Source: a virus. From it: a DNA stretch of 29,323 bases. This document shows positions 7,752 through 13,689 of the stretch, in pieces. The translations under genes and the position numbers were made by a program. Positions within the stretch are counted from its first letter, which is position 1. Every line of letters begins with the position of its first letter. Below the pieces are notes generated by a model. That model did not search any database. It saw only the letters and a program-made list of their open reading frames with translations, and was not told the origin of the DNA. The DNA lies in the IMG/VR virus record IMGVR_UViG_3300024518_001171, positions 1 through 29,323 of that record; one strand, written 5' to 3'.

Positions 7752-9028
7752 TGAATGAACCAATCACGGGAACACCGACATCCTTTAATATGCGGCTGCC
7801 GAGCTGGTACTCGCAGCGCGATTGCTGGTTCGCAGCCGATCAGGATATGCCACCGATACGGGATTTTCTAGATCCGGTCACGGGCGACTATCTCCTGGAG
7901 AAACACGGGTTAAATTTTGAATGGGGAACCAGGAAGATCTGGGCAGCGGACCGTTTAATGGACCGGGGCGCGGATGCTAACCCTATTCATCATGCGAAAC
8001 GCGTCGAAGCTTGTACCAGGAATAACGATATTATCCGAGGTTCTGGAACCTTCGTTGCTAACAGCTACACTTTTGAGGGCCACCAACCCCGGGACATGAT
8101 TAAATTCTTTTCCGAACTTGAGTACAAGGTAAACGCCCTGGCCGATAAGGGAATAACCCTGGAATTCCAACAATTGTCGCCGATCAATTACGGGCGGCAG
8201 ATCTTCGCAGCGGCCAAGCTTAAAGGCACAACAATGCGGCTGTTCGATGGCGAAGAACAGGCGGAGCCCTGGGTTTGTTTCACAACCGGGATCGGTCAAT
8301 CGACGCGCCTATGGTTGGAAGCCGTTATGCTTAGTTGCTCAAATGCTTTTCCAACTAAGTTTAATGACAAGACGGCAAGCGCCTGGTCGCATCGGTCACG
8401 GGCAAACTTGCTTAATATCCACACCGATATTGCTGACCCTACTTTCCTGGAGAACCGCGACGATTTTGATCGCTTCTCTCTGGGCATGGGCGAAGATGAC
8501 CGGCGCGCCTACTTTCTAGACGTCTTATGGCGGAACCGAGGGACCCTTTATCAGATCCCGAGTTATCACCACGGCGGACCCAAGAGTTATCGGGAACTCT
8601 CCCGCACGGCAGACTGGGCCCAGGCGAAAGACGTTAAGGACCGGACCGCTGCCGAACGCACGTCGATAGCGGGACGGAAACGACTTCTTAAACATCTGGT
8701 CACAATCTCAAATATCTACACGGTAGCCCCTGGGCAAGATTCACCCGCCCGTCAGGGGAAGATCTGGGGCGCGTTGAATGCCATTGTTTATTGGCTGGAC
8801 CACGAGAAGCCCGAACGCCCGACTACTAAAAAAGACGGGACCCCGGCGCTGGGGATCTCTGATACCCCTGGGCTTAATTCGATGCTGTTAGGCCAGCGGT
8901 CTATTCTGAAACGGTCCGCGATGAAGATCGCGACCGAGCAGACCGACCTACGATGGAAACAGGCTAGAAGCTTAGAAGCGGCTGATCACGCTATGCACGA
9001 CGTTACACGTTATTGGCGGGTTGCTTGA
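7751..9028 (+). CDS. DUF932-like protein (phage/plasmid-type), accessory island
   Basis: 425 residues. The middle of the protein follows the DUF932 pattern: a conserved segment around residues 105-145, then INYGRQIFAAAKLKGTTM, then the pattern x-CFTTGIGQSTRLWLEAVMLSCSNAFP, then AWSHRSRANLL. In DUF932 these correspond to the G+..A+L, dG(S/T), C.NA and H+ elements. The N-terminal ~90 residues and the C-terminus are less typical. The family is common on plasmids and phages and its biochemical role is unknown. Arginine is mostly CGN here, whereas the RNR gene uses mainly AGA/AGG, indicating a different source. It is followed by a strong terminator. The family match is by remembered pattern and moderately sure; the open frame is certain. 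Confidence 0.6.
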   Translation: MNEPITGTPTSFNMRLPSWYSQRDCWFAADQDMPPIRDFLDPVTGDYLLEKHGLNFEWGTRKIWAADRLMDRGADANPIHHAKRVEACTRNNDIIRGSGTFVANSYTFEGHQPRDMIKFFSELEYKVNALADKGITLEFQQLSPINYGRQIFAAAKLKGTTMRLFDGEEQAEPWVCFTTGIGQSTRLWLEAVMLSCSNAFPTKFNDKTASAWSHRSRANLLNIHTDIADPTFLENRDDFDRFSLGMGEDDRRAYFLDVLWRNRGTLYQIPSYHHGGPKSYRELSRTADWAQAKDVKDRTAAERTSIAGRKRLLKHLVTISNIYTVAPGQDSPARQGKIWGALNAIVYWLDHEKPERPTTKKDGTPALGISDTPGLNSMLLGQRSILKRSAMKIATEQTDLRWKQARSLEAADHAMHDVTRYWRVA

Positions 9029-9133
9029 GGTCTCACGAAACCGAGACGCTAATCATAGCGTTAATTCTGTTAATAATTGTCCTGATGGTATGATCGCCCC
9101 CCGGCGGCGATAGTAGCCGGGTCCTCCACATTG
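9029..9133 (+). other. Structured 3' region with two mutually exclusive hairpins
   Basis: Between the DUF932-like stop and the terminator there are several short dyads: GTCTC with GAGAC (about 9030-9046), CGCTA-ATCA-TAGCG (about 9044-9057), ATCGCC (9093-9098) with GGCGAT (9106-9111), and CCCGGC (9100-9105) with GCCGGG (9116-9121). The last two share bases, so only one can form at a time. This could be mRNA 3' structure, an attenuator-like switch or a small RNA. No coding frame is evident. Confidence 0.4.
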
Positions 9134-9159
9134 CCCCGCCACCCGGCGGGGTTTTTTTT
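9134..9159 (+). terminator. Intrinsic terminator after the DUF932-like gene
   Basis: A perfect seven-pair GC stem, CCCCGCC (9134-9140) and GGCGGGG (9145-9151), with loop ACCC, is followed by eight T residues (9152-9159). It is a textbook Rho-independent terminator in plus orientation, closing the 102-aa/DUF932 transcription unit. Confidence 0.93.
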
Positions 9160-9258
9160 GTATGTTAAATTTTTAACATACAGGGACCACGACGCGCCCC
9201 GGATCCTGGAGACGGTCACCCTTAGATTCAGCGAGATCTGAGCCCCCAGGCGGATCCG
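9158..9258. repeat. Complex box, right copy: palindrome plus three GATC motifs
   Basis: TTG then GTATGTTAAA-TT-TTTAACATAC (9160-9181), a perfect 10-base inverted repeat. CGGATCCTGGA starts 19 bases after it (9200), AGATCTG is at 9234-9240 and GCGGATC at 9250. These elements match the left copy at 7138-7215 in order. The palindrome-to-CGGATC distance is identical, and the two half-sites are exactly 10 bp closer together than on the left. The exact 10-mer TTTAACATAC recurs 2,010 bases apart. The half-site is close to known XerD arms (TTATGTTAAAT), but no XerC arm is visible. Confidence 0.55.
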
Positions 9259-9265
9259 CAGCGGG

Positions 9266-9913
9266 TTATCGAGTCACCCTGGGCCCCCTTCCTCTTTTAG
9301 GAAATCCGACCATAAAAATCCGCCCGTGTTGGTAACAAATTGAGCACGTGTCGCATCCTACAATGCCCCCGAGCCCGTGCCAATCTGCTGGGCAAGATAC
9401 CACCTTATGACCGGCGGGGGTAAATTCTACTTTATCGCATCCGGTCGCCTGTAGGGTAGCAATTGGCGCGGTACTGCTAGCCGCTATCTCATCGGCTTCT
9501 GTGTAACTATCGGCTGACCAATTGATTGTGAATCCCTGGGCCCCAGCCCATTCTACCAGTCTGATATTGTGCGGGGTTCTAGGATGGTGGGTATAGGTAA
9601 ATCCGTGTTTGTTTCTGTTCGCGCTCACCAGTAGGCGCAACATAGATTCATCAATCTGACCGTGGCCATTGTGCGGTATATCTCCCGCCTGGGCATAGCG
9701 CCACCTCTGCCCCTTGGGTAGGCGTTTAATTGCCGTGCATAAGGTAGGCCAGTCCGTCCCACGTTCTCCACTGGTCACCTTATCCCAATGCCATTTTAAC
9801 GGCGGTCGTTTTGCATAACAGAATTTACAGTCCACGCTGCATGTTTCCGCCCCAGCGGTTACCGTAGGAATGCGGGTTTTTCTGTTTCCGCGTAAGTTAA
9901 GAGAATATGCCAT
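9266..9913 (-). CDS. Radical-SAM-like Fe-S protein of phage type
   Basis: 215 residues. ETCSVDCKFCYAKRPPLKWH at 23-42 has the canonical CX3CX2C motif (Cys25, Cys29, Cys32) followed by Tyr, which in radical SAM enzymes binds a 4Fe-4S cluster and S-adenosylmethionine. RWRYAQAGDIPHNGH (about 70-84) is reminiscent of the second-strand Gly/Asp region. Near the C-terminus there is a second Cys cluster, GCDTCSICYQHGR (Cys187, Cys190, Cys193), with Cys174 before it. Compact proteins with these two Cys clusters occur in phages; no substrate is known to me. The length is short for a full TIM barrel (usually more than 250 residues). It points toward the DUF932 module. AGGA lies about 7 bases before the ATG. 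Confidence 0.65.
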   Translation of the reverse strand: MAYSLNLRGNRKTRIPTVTAGAETCSVDCKFCYAKRPPLKWHWDKVTSGERGTDWPTLCTAIKRLPKGQRWRYAQAGDIPHNGHGQIDESMLRLLVSANRNKHGFTYTHHPRTPHNIRLVEWAGAQGFTINWSADSYTEADEIAASSTAPIATLQATGCDKVEFTPAGHKVVSCPADWHGLGGIVGCDTCSICYQHGRIFMVGFPKRGRGPRVTR

Positions 9914-9939
9914 AATCAGATCCTGGTAAAAGGGTCTGA

Positions 9940-9945
9940 ATTATA
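9940..9945 (-). promoter_or_regulatory. Candidate -10 element for the radical-SAM-like gene
   Basis: A perfect TATAAT on the minus strand lies 27 bases upstream of the ATG at 9913, giving a predicted leader of about 20 bases that contains the ribosome-binding site. No good -35 hexamer is visible at 16-18 bases spacing, so it would be weak or activator-dependent. Confidence 0.35.
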
Positions 9946-9948
9946 CAC

Positions 9949-10095
9949 TTATTCGGGCCAGTCTGCCACTAAATTCCTACGATTGTATTTTTTCGCTGTA
10001 GCGTGTTTTTTGGGTTTATATGGGCTGTGCTTCTGTACAAGGTTCCTCGTGCGTCGGCGGTCACGACGTGCCTTTACGTGCTCCCGCTCGTGCAT
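9949..10095 (-). CDS. Possible small basic protein (48 aa)
   Basis: From an ATG at 10095, 48 residues, of which nearly half are Lys, Arg or His: MHEREHVKARRDRRRTRNLV, then PYKPKKHATAKKYNRRNL, ending VADWPE. The codons (CGC, CGT) agree with the island genes. An in-frame TTG at 10137 would add 14 residues. No clear Shine-Dalgarno precedes either start. If real it could bind nucleic acid. It lies just upstream of the radical-SAM-like gene on the same strand. Confidence 0.35.
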   Translation of the reverse strand: MHEREHVKARRDRRRTRNLVQKHSPYKPKKHATAKKYNRRNLVADWPE

Positions 10096-10516
10096 TAAAA
10101 GAAGACCATGGCGAATACGAAAAAAGCTAAGACCCAATAAAACCCCGTGTCCGACATTCTTATTCCCCTAGATGCTGTGCATTTGGACATACCTCGTCTT
10201 TTGACAGGGCATAGTCAAACTATGGCCCGTCTGTGATTGTGCTTGGTACTGTACGATATTGTCGTGGCATGGGTTACCATGGATGAACTGTTTGACTTAG
10301 CCCACGTGTTGATCGCGCCCCCTGTCATAGCGCGCCGTGCAGTAGCCCCTTTCCAACCTGATCCATCCAGAGCCAAGGATGATATTTTTAACTGTCAGGC
10401 AACAGCCCCTCTTACTTTGTAGGAAATAACCACCAAGAATGGCTTGTTTCCGCCGTTTTTGCCTTTTCAACCATACTGTGCTAATCTGCGCTCTTATTTC
10501 CTACACTGTGAGAACC
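10096..10516. other. Gene-poor junction between island and early block
   Basis: No confident gene. There is a weak plus frame from ATG 10279 to 10422 (47 codons, MDELFDLAHVLIAPPVIARR at the start) without a good ribosome site. An imperfect hairpin lies at 10207-10228: GGGC plus ATAGT, loop CAA, ACTAT, a bulged G, GCCC. An overlapping 6-base inverted repeat, TTTGAC (10200-10205) with GTCAAA (10214-10219), cannot form together with it. TTGACA at 10201-10206 matches a -35 box, but no -10 box follows at proper spacing. No tRNA is seen. Confidence 0.4.
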
Positions 10517-10753
10517 ATGAGTAAAATACGATTTATGAAAAAAGACGGGTTTGAGGCAATCTGGCGTCCAGAATCACGCTACCTCGACATTTATGAGCTG
10601 GACAGGACTTCCGCACCTTATTTCCTTAGAGCTAAGCAGTTCACTAATGCTCGGGTAGCGGAATCTTACTTCATGGACAAGGTTGGCAAACGACCCAGTG
10701 ATGGACTACAATCCCCCCTACAGGAGAGCGATAATGGCGAAAGCCAAGACTAA
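10517..10753 (+). CDS. Early hypothetical protein (78 aa)
   Basis: 78 residues starting MSKIRFMKKDGFEAIWRPES, soluble, mixed alpha/beta in appearance, with no recognised domain. ATG 10517, with GAGA just upstream, is preferred to an in-frame ATG at 10439, whose extra N-terminus is Cys/Phe-rich and unlike a protein start. It is the first gene of the rightward block after the island and overlaps the next gene by 20 bases. Confidence 0.55.
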   Translation: MSKIRFMKKDGFEAIWRPESRYLDIYELDRTSAPYFLRAKQFTNARVAESYFMDKVGKRPSDGLQSPLQESDNGESQD

Positions 10754-11006
10754 AGAGCAACTGATGATTGATCGTGAAAAGCTGGCGCAAGCAAGCGCAA
10801 TTGCTGTTAGCTGCACTGATAAGTTTGTTGACCACTTTTTCGACATGGATGGAGAGGTGTTCTACAGCGAAATAATAAAATTGCGTGATACAGTTTTCCA
10901 AGCACGACATGCTAGCAGAGTCTGTGCCATGCCCCGTGTTGGCTCTACATGGGATTGGAATAAAGGCGTCACTGGCGAGTATTACTACGAAGATGAAACG
11001 ACGTAA
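10734..11006 (+). CDS. Early hypothetical protein (90 aa)
   Basis: 90 residues, MAKAKTKEQLMIDREKLAQA at the N-terminus, largely helical, ending EYYYEDETT. AGGAGAG at 10722-10728 sits about 6 bases before ATG 10734, which decides the start over an upstream in-frame ATG at 10683. The start region (a run of C, then TACAGGAGAGC) recurs in altered form at 11849-11868. No family recognised. Confidence 0.6.
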   Translation: MAKAKTKEQLMIDREKLAQASAIAVSCTDKFVDHFFDMDGEVFYSEIIKLRDTVFQARHASRVCAMPRVGSTWDWNKGVTGEYYYEDETT

Positions 11007-11592
11007 TCTATTACCCTCTGAGGTAATTAAAGACTCCATCAGGCGTATACGAAATCTAGAGAAAGAAGTCCGTACCAAATCGTACAGATCTGGTGCGGCC
11101 CCTCTGGATAACATACTAAACAAAATACTAGAACATATCGGGTATATCCGAACCACCGCGTCCCCGAGTGAGCGGTGGGAAAATCTGGTAGAGCTTCGTG
11201 AGCGCGCTTTAGAATCAGCCTGGAAATCCTACATGAATGTCCAGGATTACCGTGGTCCTGAAAAATCTTCGTATTCTAGCGGTCTTCGTGAGGTTCCTCT
11301 AAGTAACCTATCAGGTGATGACACGGAATGTGCCAAGGAGTATTCGGGTGGGCACTTAGGATTTGCTCACGTGAAATGGGGGAGAAGTTCTCTCGGTGCG
11401 TCTGTGCCTGTGTCCAAAATGACGCAGAGCAGCAGGAGCCCGTGGTGGAATCCCCGTGGCTACGCACCTAGATTCTTCCGTGACTTGCAAGACAGCGACT
11501 ATTGGGTTTATAATCCGAAATTCCACGGCGTGGACAAAGAGAATGACGAATTTTGGAGAAACTTACCATCACACAAACCAGGGAAAAAATAG
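10993..11592 (+). CDS. Early hypothetical protein (199 aa)
   Basis: From ATG 10993 the protein reads MKRRNLLPSEVIKDSIRRIR, a basic helical N-terminus. The C-terminal half is rich in Ser, Trp, Tyr and Arg (RSPWWNPRGYAPRFF, DSDYWVYNPKFHGV) and ends in PSHKPGKK. The start overlaps the previous gene's end by 14 bases, so I prefer it to an upstream ATG at 10885 that would run 100 bases further into that gene. No enzymatic motif or membrane helix is seen, and no family is recognised. Confidence 0.55.
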   Translation: MKRRNLLPSEVIKDSIRRIRNLEKEVRTKSYRSGAAPLDNILNKILEHIGYIRTTASPSERWENLVELRERALESAWKSYMNVQDYRGPEKSSYSSGLREVPLSNLSGDDTECAKEYSGGHLGFAHVKWGRSSLGASVPVSKMTQSSRSPWWNPRGYAPRFFRDLQDSDYWVYNPKFHGVDKENDEFWRNLPSHKPGKK

Positions 11593-11593
11593 C

Positions 11594-11650
11594 ATGGACG
11601 CTCTTAGCTTGGTGTTGCTTGGTCTTGCTCTTATCGTATTCTTAGGCTAA
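11594..11650 (+). CDS. Possible 18-residue membrane peptide
   Basis: ATG 11594 to TAA 11650 encodes MDALSLVLLGLALIVFLG, almost wholly hydrophobic, the length of one membrane span. AGGG lies about 12 bases upstream, rather far. The stop shares its last A with the ATG of the following 50-codon frame (TAATG), an arrangement used throughout this phage. That is the main argument for it being translated. Confidence 0.35.
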   Translation: MDALSLVLLGLALIVFLG

Positions 11651-11802
11651 TGGACTGCGATATAACACTTGAGATGATTGATGCGTATTTACTGGACGCT
11701 TGTGCTTCCGCTGAATACTGCTCAACCAATGTAGCTGGCGACGTAACAGAATACATCGTCAGAATAGGAGAAAGGGTCTATGTTTTCATCATTCCTGAAT
11801 AG
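11650..11802 (+). CDS. Small early protein (50 aa)
   Basis: 50 residues: MDCDITLEMIDAYLLDACAS, then AEYCSTNVAGDVTEYIVRIG, then ERVYVFIIPE. Amphipathic helix followed by probable beta strands, four Cys, acidic. The ATG overlaps the preceding TAA (TAATG). The composition looks like a genuine folded mini-protein. No function recognised. Confidence 0.5.
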   Translation: MDCDITLEMIDAYLLDACASAEYCSTNVAGDVTEYIVRIGERVYVFIIPE

Positions 11803-11827
11803 TACGTCATATAGAGGAATCTGAATA

Positions 11828-11917
11828 ATGACTCATAGAGAGAGAGTTATGCCCCCTTATAGGAGAGCAGTTGTAGACCCTTATGTAGGAGGACCATTAA
11901 GTTGTGTCCCCTTGTAG
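11828..11917 (+). CDS. Possible micro-ORF (29 aa)
   Basis: ATG 11828 to TAG 11917, with AGAGGA about 9 bases upstream. The peptide begins MTHRERVMPPYRRAVVDPYV. Its DNA contains the repeat of the ribosome-site region of the 90-aa early gene, so it may instead be a duplicated regulatory segment. It overlaps the next micro-ORF by 14 bases. Confidence 0.25.
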   Translation: MTHRERVMPPYRRAVVDPYVGGPLSCVPL

Positions 11918-12056
11918 AGCGCGAGTTATACCTACTTATGAAACGGTCGCCCTAGTAATGGAGAAAGGTGTTACCAGTGATAGGGGAAAGGTGATCCTAG
12001 TAATGGAGAAGAATAGGGTATATACCTTATCTATACTTTCTGGGAGGGGTTTATGA
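11904..12056 (+). CDS. Possible micro-ORF (50 aa) spanning the tandem repeat
   Basis: GTG 11904 to TGA 12056, preceded by GGAGG about 11 bases upstream. Its end overlaps the ATG of the following gene (ATGA), as real genes here do. The tandem repeat below is read in frame and gives two VMEK elements: ALVMEKGVTSDRGK, then VILVMEKNRVYTLSILS. It may be a real coupling ORF or an accident of the repeat. Confidence 0.3.
   Translation: MSPCRARVIPTYETVALVMEKGVTSDRGKVILVMEKNRVYTLSILSGRGL
11951..12017 (+). repeat. Degenerate tandem repeat, three 22-23 bp units
   Basis: Units begin at 11951, 11974 and 11996: CCTAGTAATGGAGAAAGG, CCAGTGATAGGGGAAAGG, CCTAGTAATGGAGAAGAA. Looser relatives (CCCTTATAGGAGAGC, CCCTTATGTAGGAGGACC, CCCCTTGTAGAGCGCG) lie just upstream at about 11852-11925. 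Each unit carries a purine-rich Shine-Dalgarno-like core. The array ends about 35 bases before the 142-aa gene. Confidence 0.7.
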
Positions 12057-12481
12057 AAGTTGGTTCCGGTTCAGTCCATGATACTGTGACGGGTATATGG
12101 TATAAATCCAGGCATGACGCTATAAAGGCGCTTGCTCCTGACATTTCAATCAAACAGGCTTTCAAAGGAAAGCGATTAAAGGTACTTACCATGAAAGATC
12201 TCATCAGAGCTTTAGGAGCTTCTGCTGAAGAAGATATAAATAACGTATCTATAGATTGTACCGGCGTTGCTGATTTGTTGCTGTCTAACCCTAGAGATAT
12301 TGATGGGTTCTACGACTGCGCTGAGATTATGGCTGATTTCTCCAAGCACTTACTAGAGGTTCGGGAGAGTCTGCTTAAGTGTGTTGACCAGCTCAGCAAA
12401 GCTGAAGAGGACAAGCATCACAGAATATTATTAAATACTGATATAGCGAGTAAGGGGGTGTCTAGTGCAATCGTTGACTGA
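12053..12481 (+). CDS. Hypothetical protein upstream of helicase (142 aa)
   Basis: 142 residues. The first ~45 (VTGIWYKSRHDAIKALAPDI, then KQAFKGKRLK) resemble a small DNA-binding or adaptor domain in composition. The rest is helical with several Cys and a charged C-terminus. GGGAGGGG lies about 6 bases before ATG 12053, the strongest ribosome site in the area. It overlaps the helicase start by 17 bases, suggesting coupled translation and perhaps a helicase-associated role (loader or regulator), which is inference. No family recognised. Confidence 0.65.
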   Translation: MKVGSGSVHDTVTGIWYKSRHDAIKALAPDISIKQAFKGKRLKVLTMKDLIRALGASAEEDINNVSIDCTGVADLLLSNPRDIDGFYDCAEIMADFSKHLLEVRESLLKCVDQLSKAEEDKHHRILLNTDIASKGVSSAIVD

Positions 12482-13394
12482 GGAGGAGATTGCGCCGTAC
12501 CTTCAAATTGAGGAGGAGCAGAGTGTTCGCCCGTCTAGCGACTTCACTCAAGAGGTTCTAGAGCATTATCTAGCCCCAGAGCAAACGACAGGGGTTGTAA
12601 TGCCGTTTGGGGATCTTGGCGATAGGTTTAGGCTTAGAGAAGGTGAGTGCAGCATCTTGGCTGGCATCAATTCATCGGGTAAAAGCCTTTTGGCAGGGCA
12701 GCTACTTTTGGCAAGTCTCACTCAGAATGTAAAATGTTTATCTGTTAGTTTGGAAATGAGCCCTCGCCAGCAGTTAATAAGACTATATAGACAAGCCTCC
12801 CTAGACAGCTCTCCAACCCTCGACTTCGCCTTGGACTTTAGTAATTGGTCCTCTGATAAACTGTACTTCTTTGATAAGATGGGCTCTGTTGACTTGAACA
12901 CCTTAATGGCTGTGATTAGGTACTCTATCGACAAGTTCAATACGCGCATGATCCTTGTGGATAGCTTGATGACAATCGCTGGCATAGCTAACGACGACTA
13001 CACAGCTCAAAAACGAATAGTCCTCAAGATAGCAGAAACGGTGCGAGATTTGCAGTGCCACATAATTTTAGTGGCTCATGCACGTAAGTCTATGTCGATA
13101 AAGGATAAAATAGACAGATTTTCAATCAGGGGGGCTGGCGAGCTGGCTGATGTTGTTGATAACGTGTTGTTATTACAGAGATATTATTCAAACGATCCAG
13201 GCGAGCCTAGCGCGCTGCTATCTATATCTAAGGCCAGACACTGGGATATGGCTGAGTGTGAGATGGATCTGTACCTGGACCTCCCCTCCTTAAACGCCTT
13301 TACAGAAGGGTCCTTGCCTCAGAAAATACCAATGGATACCGCTACGCTTTCTGAAAACACCAACCTTTTATCTGACCGCCCCATAGGTGGATAA
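12465..13394 (+). CDS. DnaB/RecA-fold replicative helicase (helicase domain only)
   Basis: 309 residues of RecA-like ATPase. Walker A is GINSSGKS at 67-74, SLEMS at 95-99 carries the catalytic Glu of the DnaB H1a motif, Walker B is RMILVDSLM at 161-169, then LVAHARKS at 202-209, and IRGAGELADVVDNVLLL at 221-237 matches the DnaB H4 region. The first ~55 residues are a short linker; there is no primase or DnaB N-terminal domain. It should unwind the phage replication fork as a hexamer. The start is GTG 12465 with GGGGG upstream. A RadA/recombinase-type role is the main alternative. Confidence 0.82.
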   Translation: MQSLTEEEIAPYLQIEEEQSVRPSSDFTQEVLEHYLAPEQTTGVVMPFGDLGDRFRLREGECSILAGINSSGKSLLAGQLLLASLTQNVKCLSVSLEMSPRQQLIRLYRQASLDSSPTLDFALDFSNWSSDKLYFFDKMGSVDLNTLMAVIRYSIDKFNTRMILVDSLMTIAGIANDDYTAQKRIVLKIAETVRDLQCHIILVAHARKSMSIKDKIDRFSIRGAGELADVVDNVLLLQRYYSNDPGEPSALLSISKARHWDMAECEMDLYLDLPSLNAFTEGSLPQKIPMDTATLSENTNLLSDRPIGG

Positions 13395-13689
13395 GCCATG
13401 GAAGAGGTTTGAGCGTAGGGTTGCTGCTATATGCGGCGGAGAGAGAATACCAGTGTCAGACAGGAGAACACCTTTGGATGTAAAGCATGACCTGCTAGGG
13501 ATTGAGTGCAAGTTTAGAACCAAGCTTCCTAAGTGGCTTTTTAACGACGCCTGGAACCAAGCTGTAGCCGGGTGTGCCGGAACAGACCTGATACCCACAG
13601 TTGTCGCTGGAGAGAAGGGGAATAGCAATGCTTTCGCAATCATCAACCTCGATGACTTGATGAAAATATTAGAGGGGAGAAACAAGTAG
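13387..13689 (+). CDS. Small PD-(D/E)XK nuclease, resolvase-like
   Basis: 100 residues with the nuclease signature: KRFERRVAAICGG (Glu9), TPLDVKHDLLGIECKFR, giving Asp31 and Glu40-Cys-Lys42. A later helix (FNDAWNQAVAGC) supplies the Gln-Ala element common in VRR-NUC and archaeal Holliday-junction-resolvase relatives. Such proteins cut branched or flapped DNA. The GTG start at 13387 overlaps the helicase end by 8 bases, and the stop overlaps the RNR start by one base. The substrate is not predictable from sequence. Confidence 0.68.
   Translation: MDKPWKRFERRVAAICGGERIPVSDRRTPLDVKHDLLGIECKFRTKLPKWLFNDAWNQAVAGCAGTDLIPTVVAGEKGNSNAFAIINLDDLMKILEGRNK

Noticed and set aside
10201-10228. TTGACA as a -35 box of an early promoter
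   Set aside because: No -10-like hexamer follows at 16-18 bases. The motif is better explained as one arm of an inverted repeat.
10279-10422. Plus-strand 47-codon frame MDELFDLAHVLIAPP
   Set aside because: No convincing ribosome site, no overlap with neighbours and no recognisable pattern. It is mentioned only in the gene-poor stretch.
9949-10440. Possible tRNA in the junction
   Set aside because: No T-loop-like GGTTCRANYCC and no acceptor stem pairing could be found on either strand.
10671-11156. Minus-strand frame of 161 codons opposite the early genes
   Set aside because: It lies antisense to two plus genes with good starts and overlaps, is Cys/Ser-rich without a domain, and would be the only minus gene within the rightward operon.
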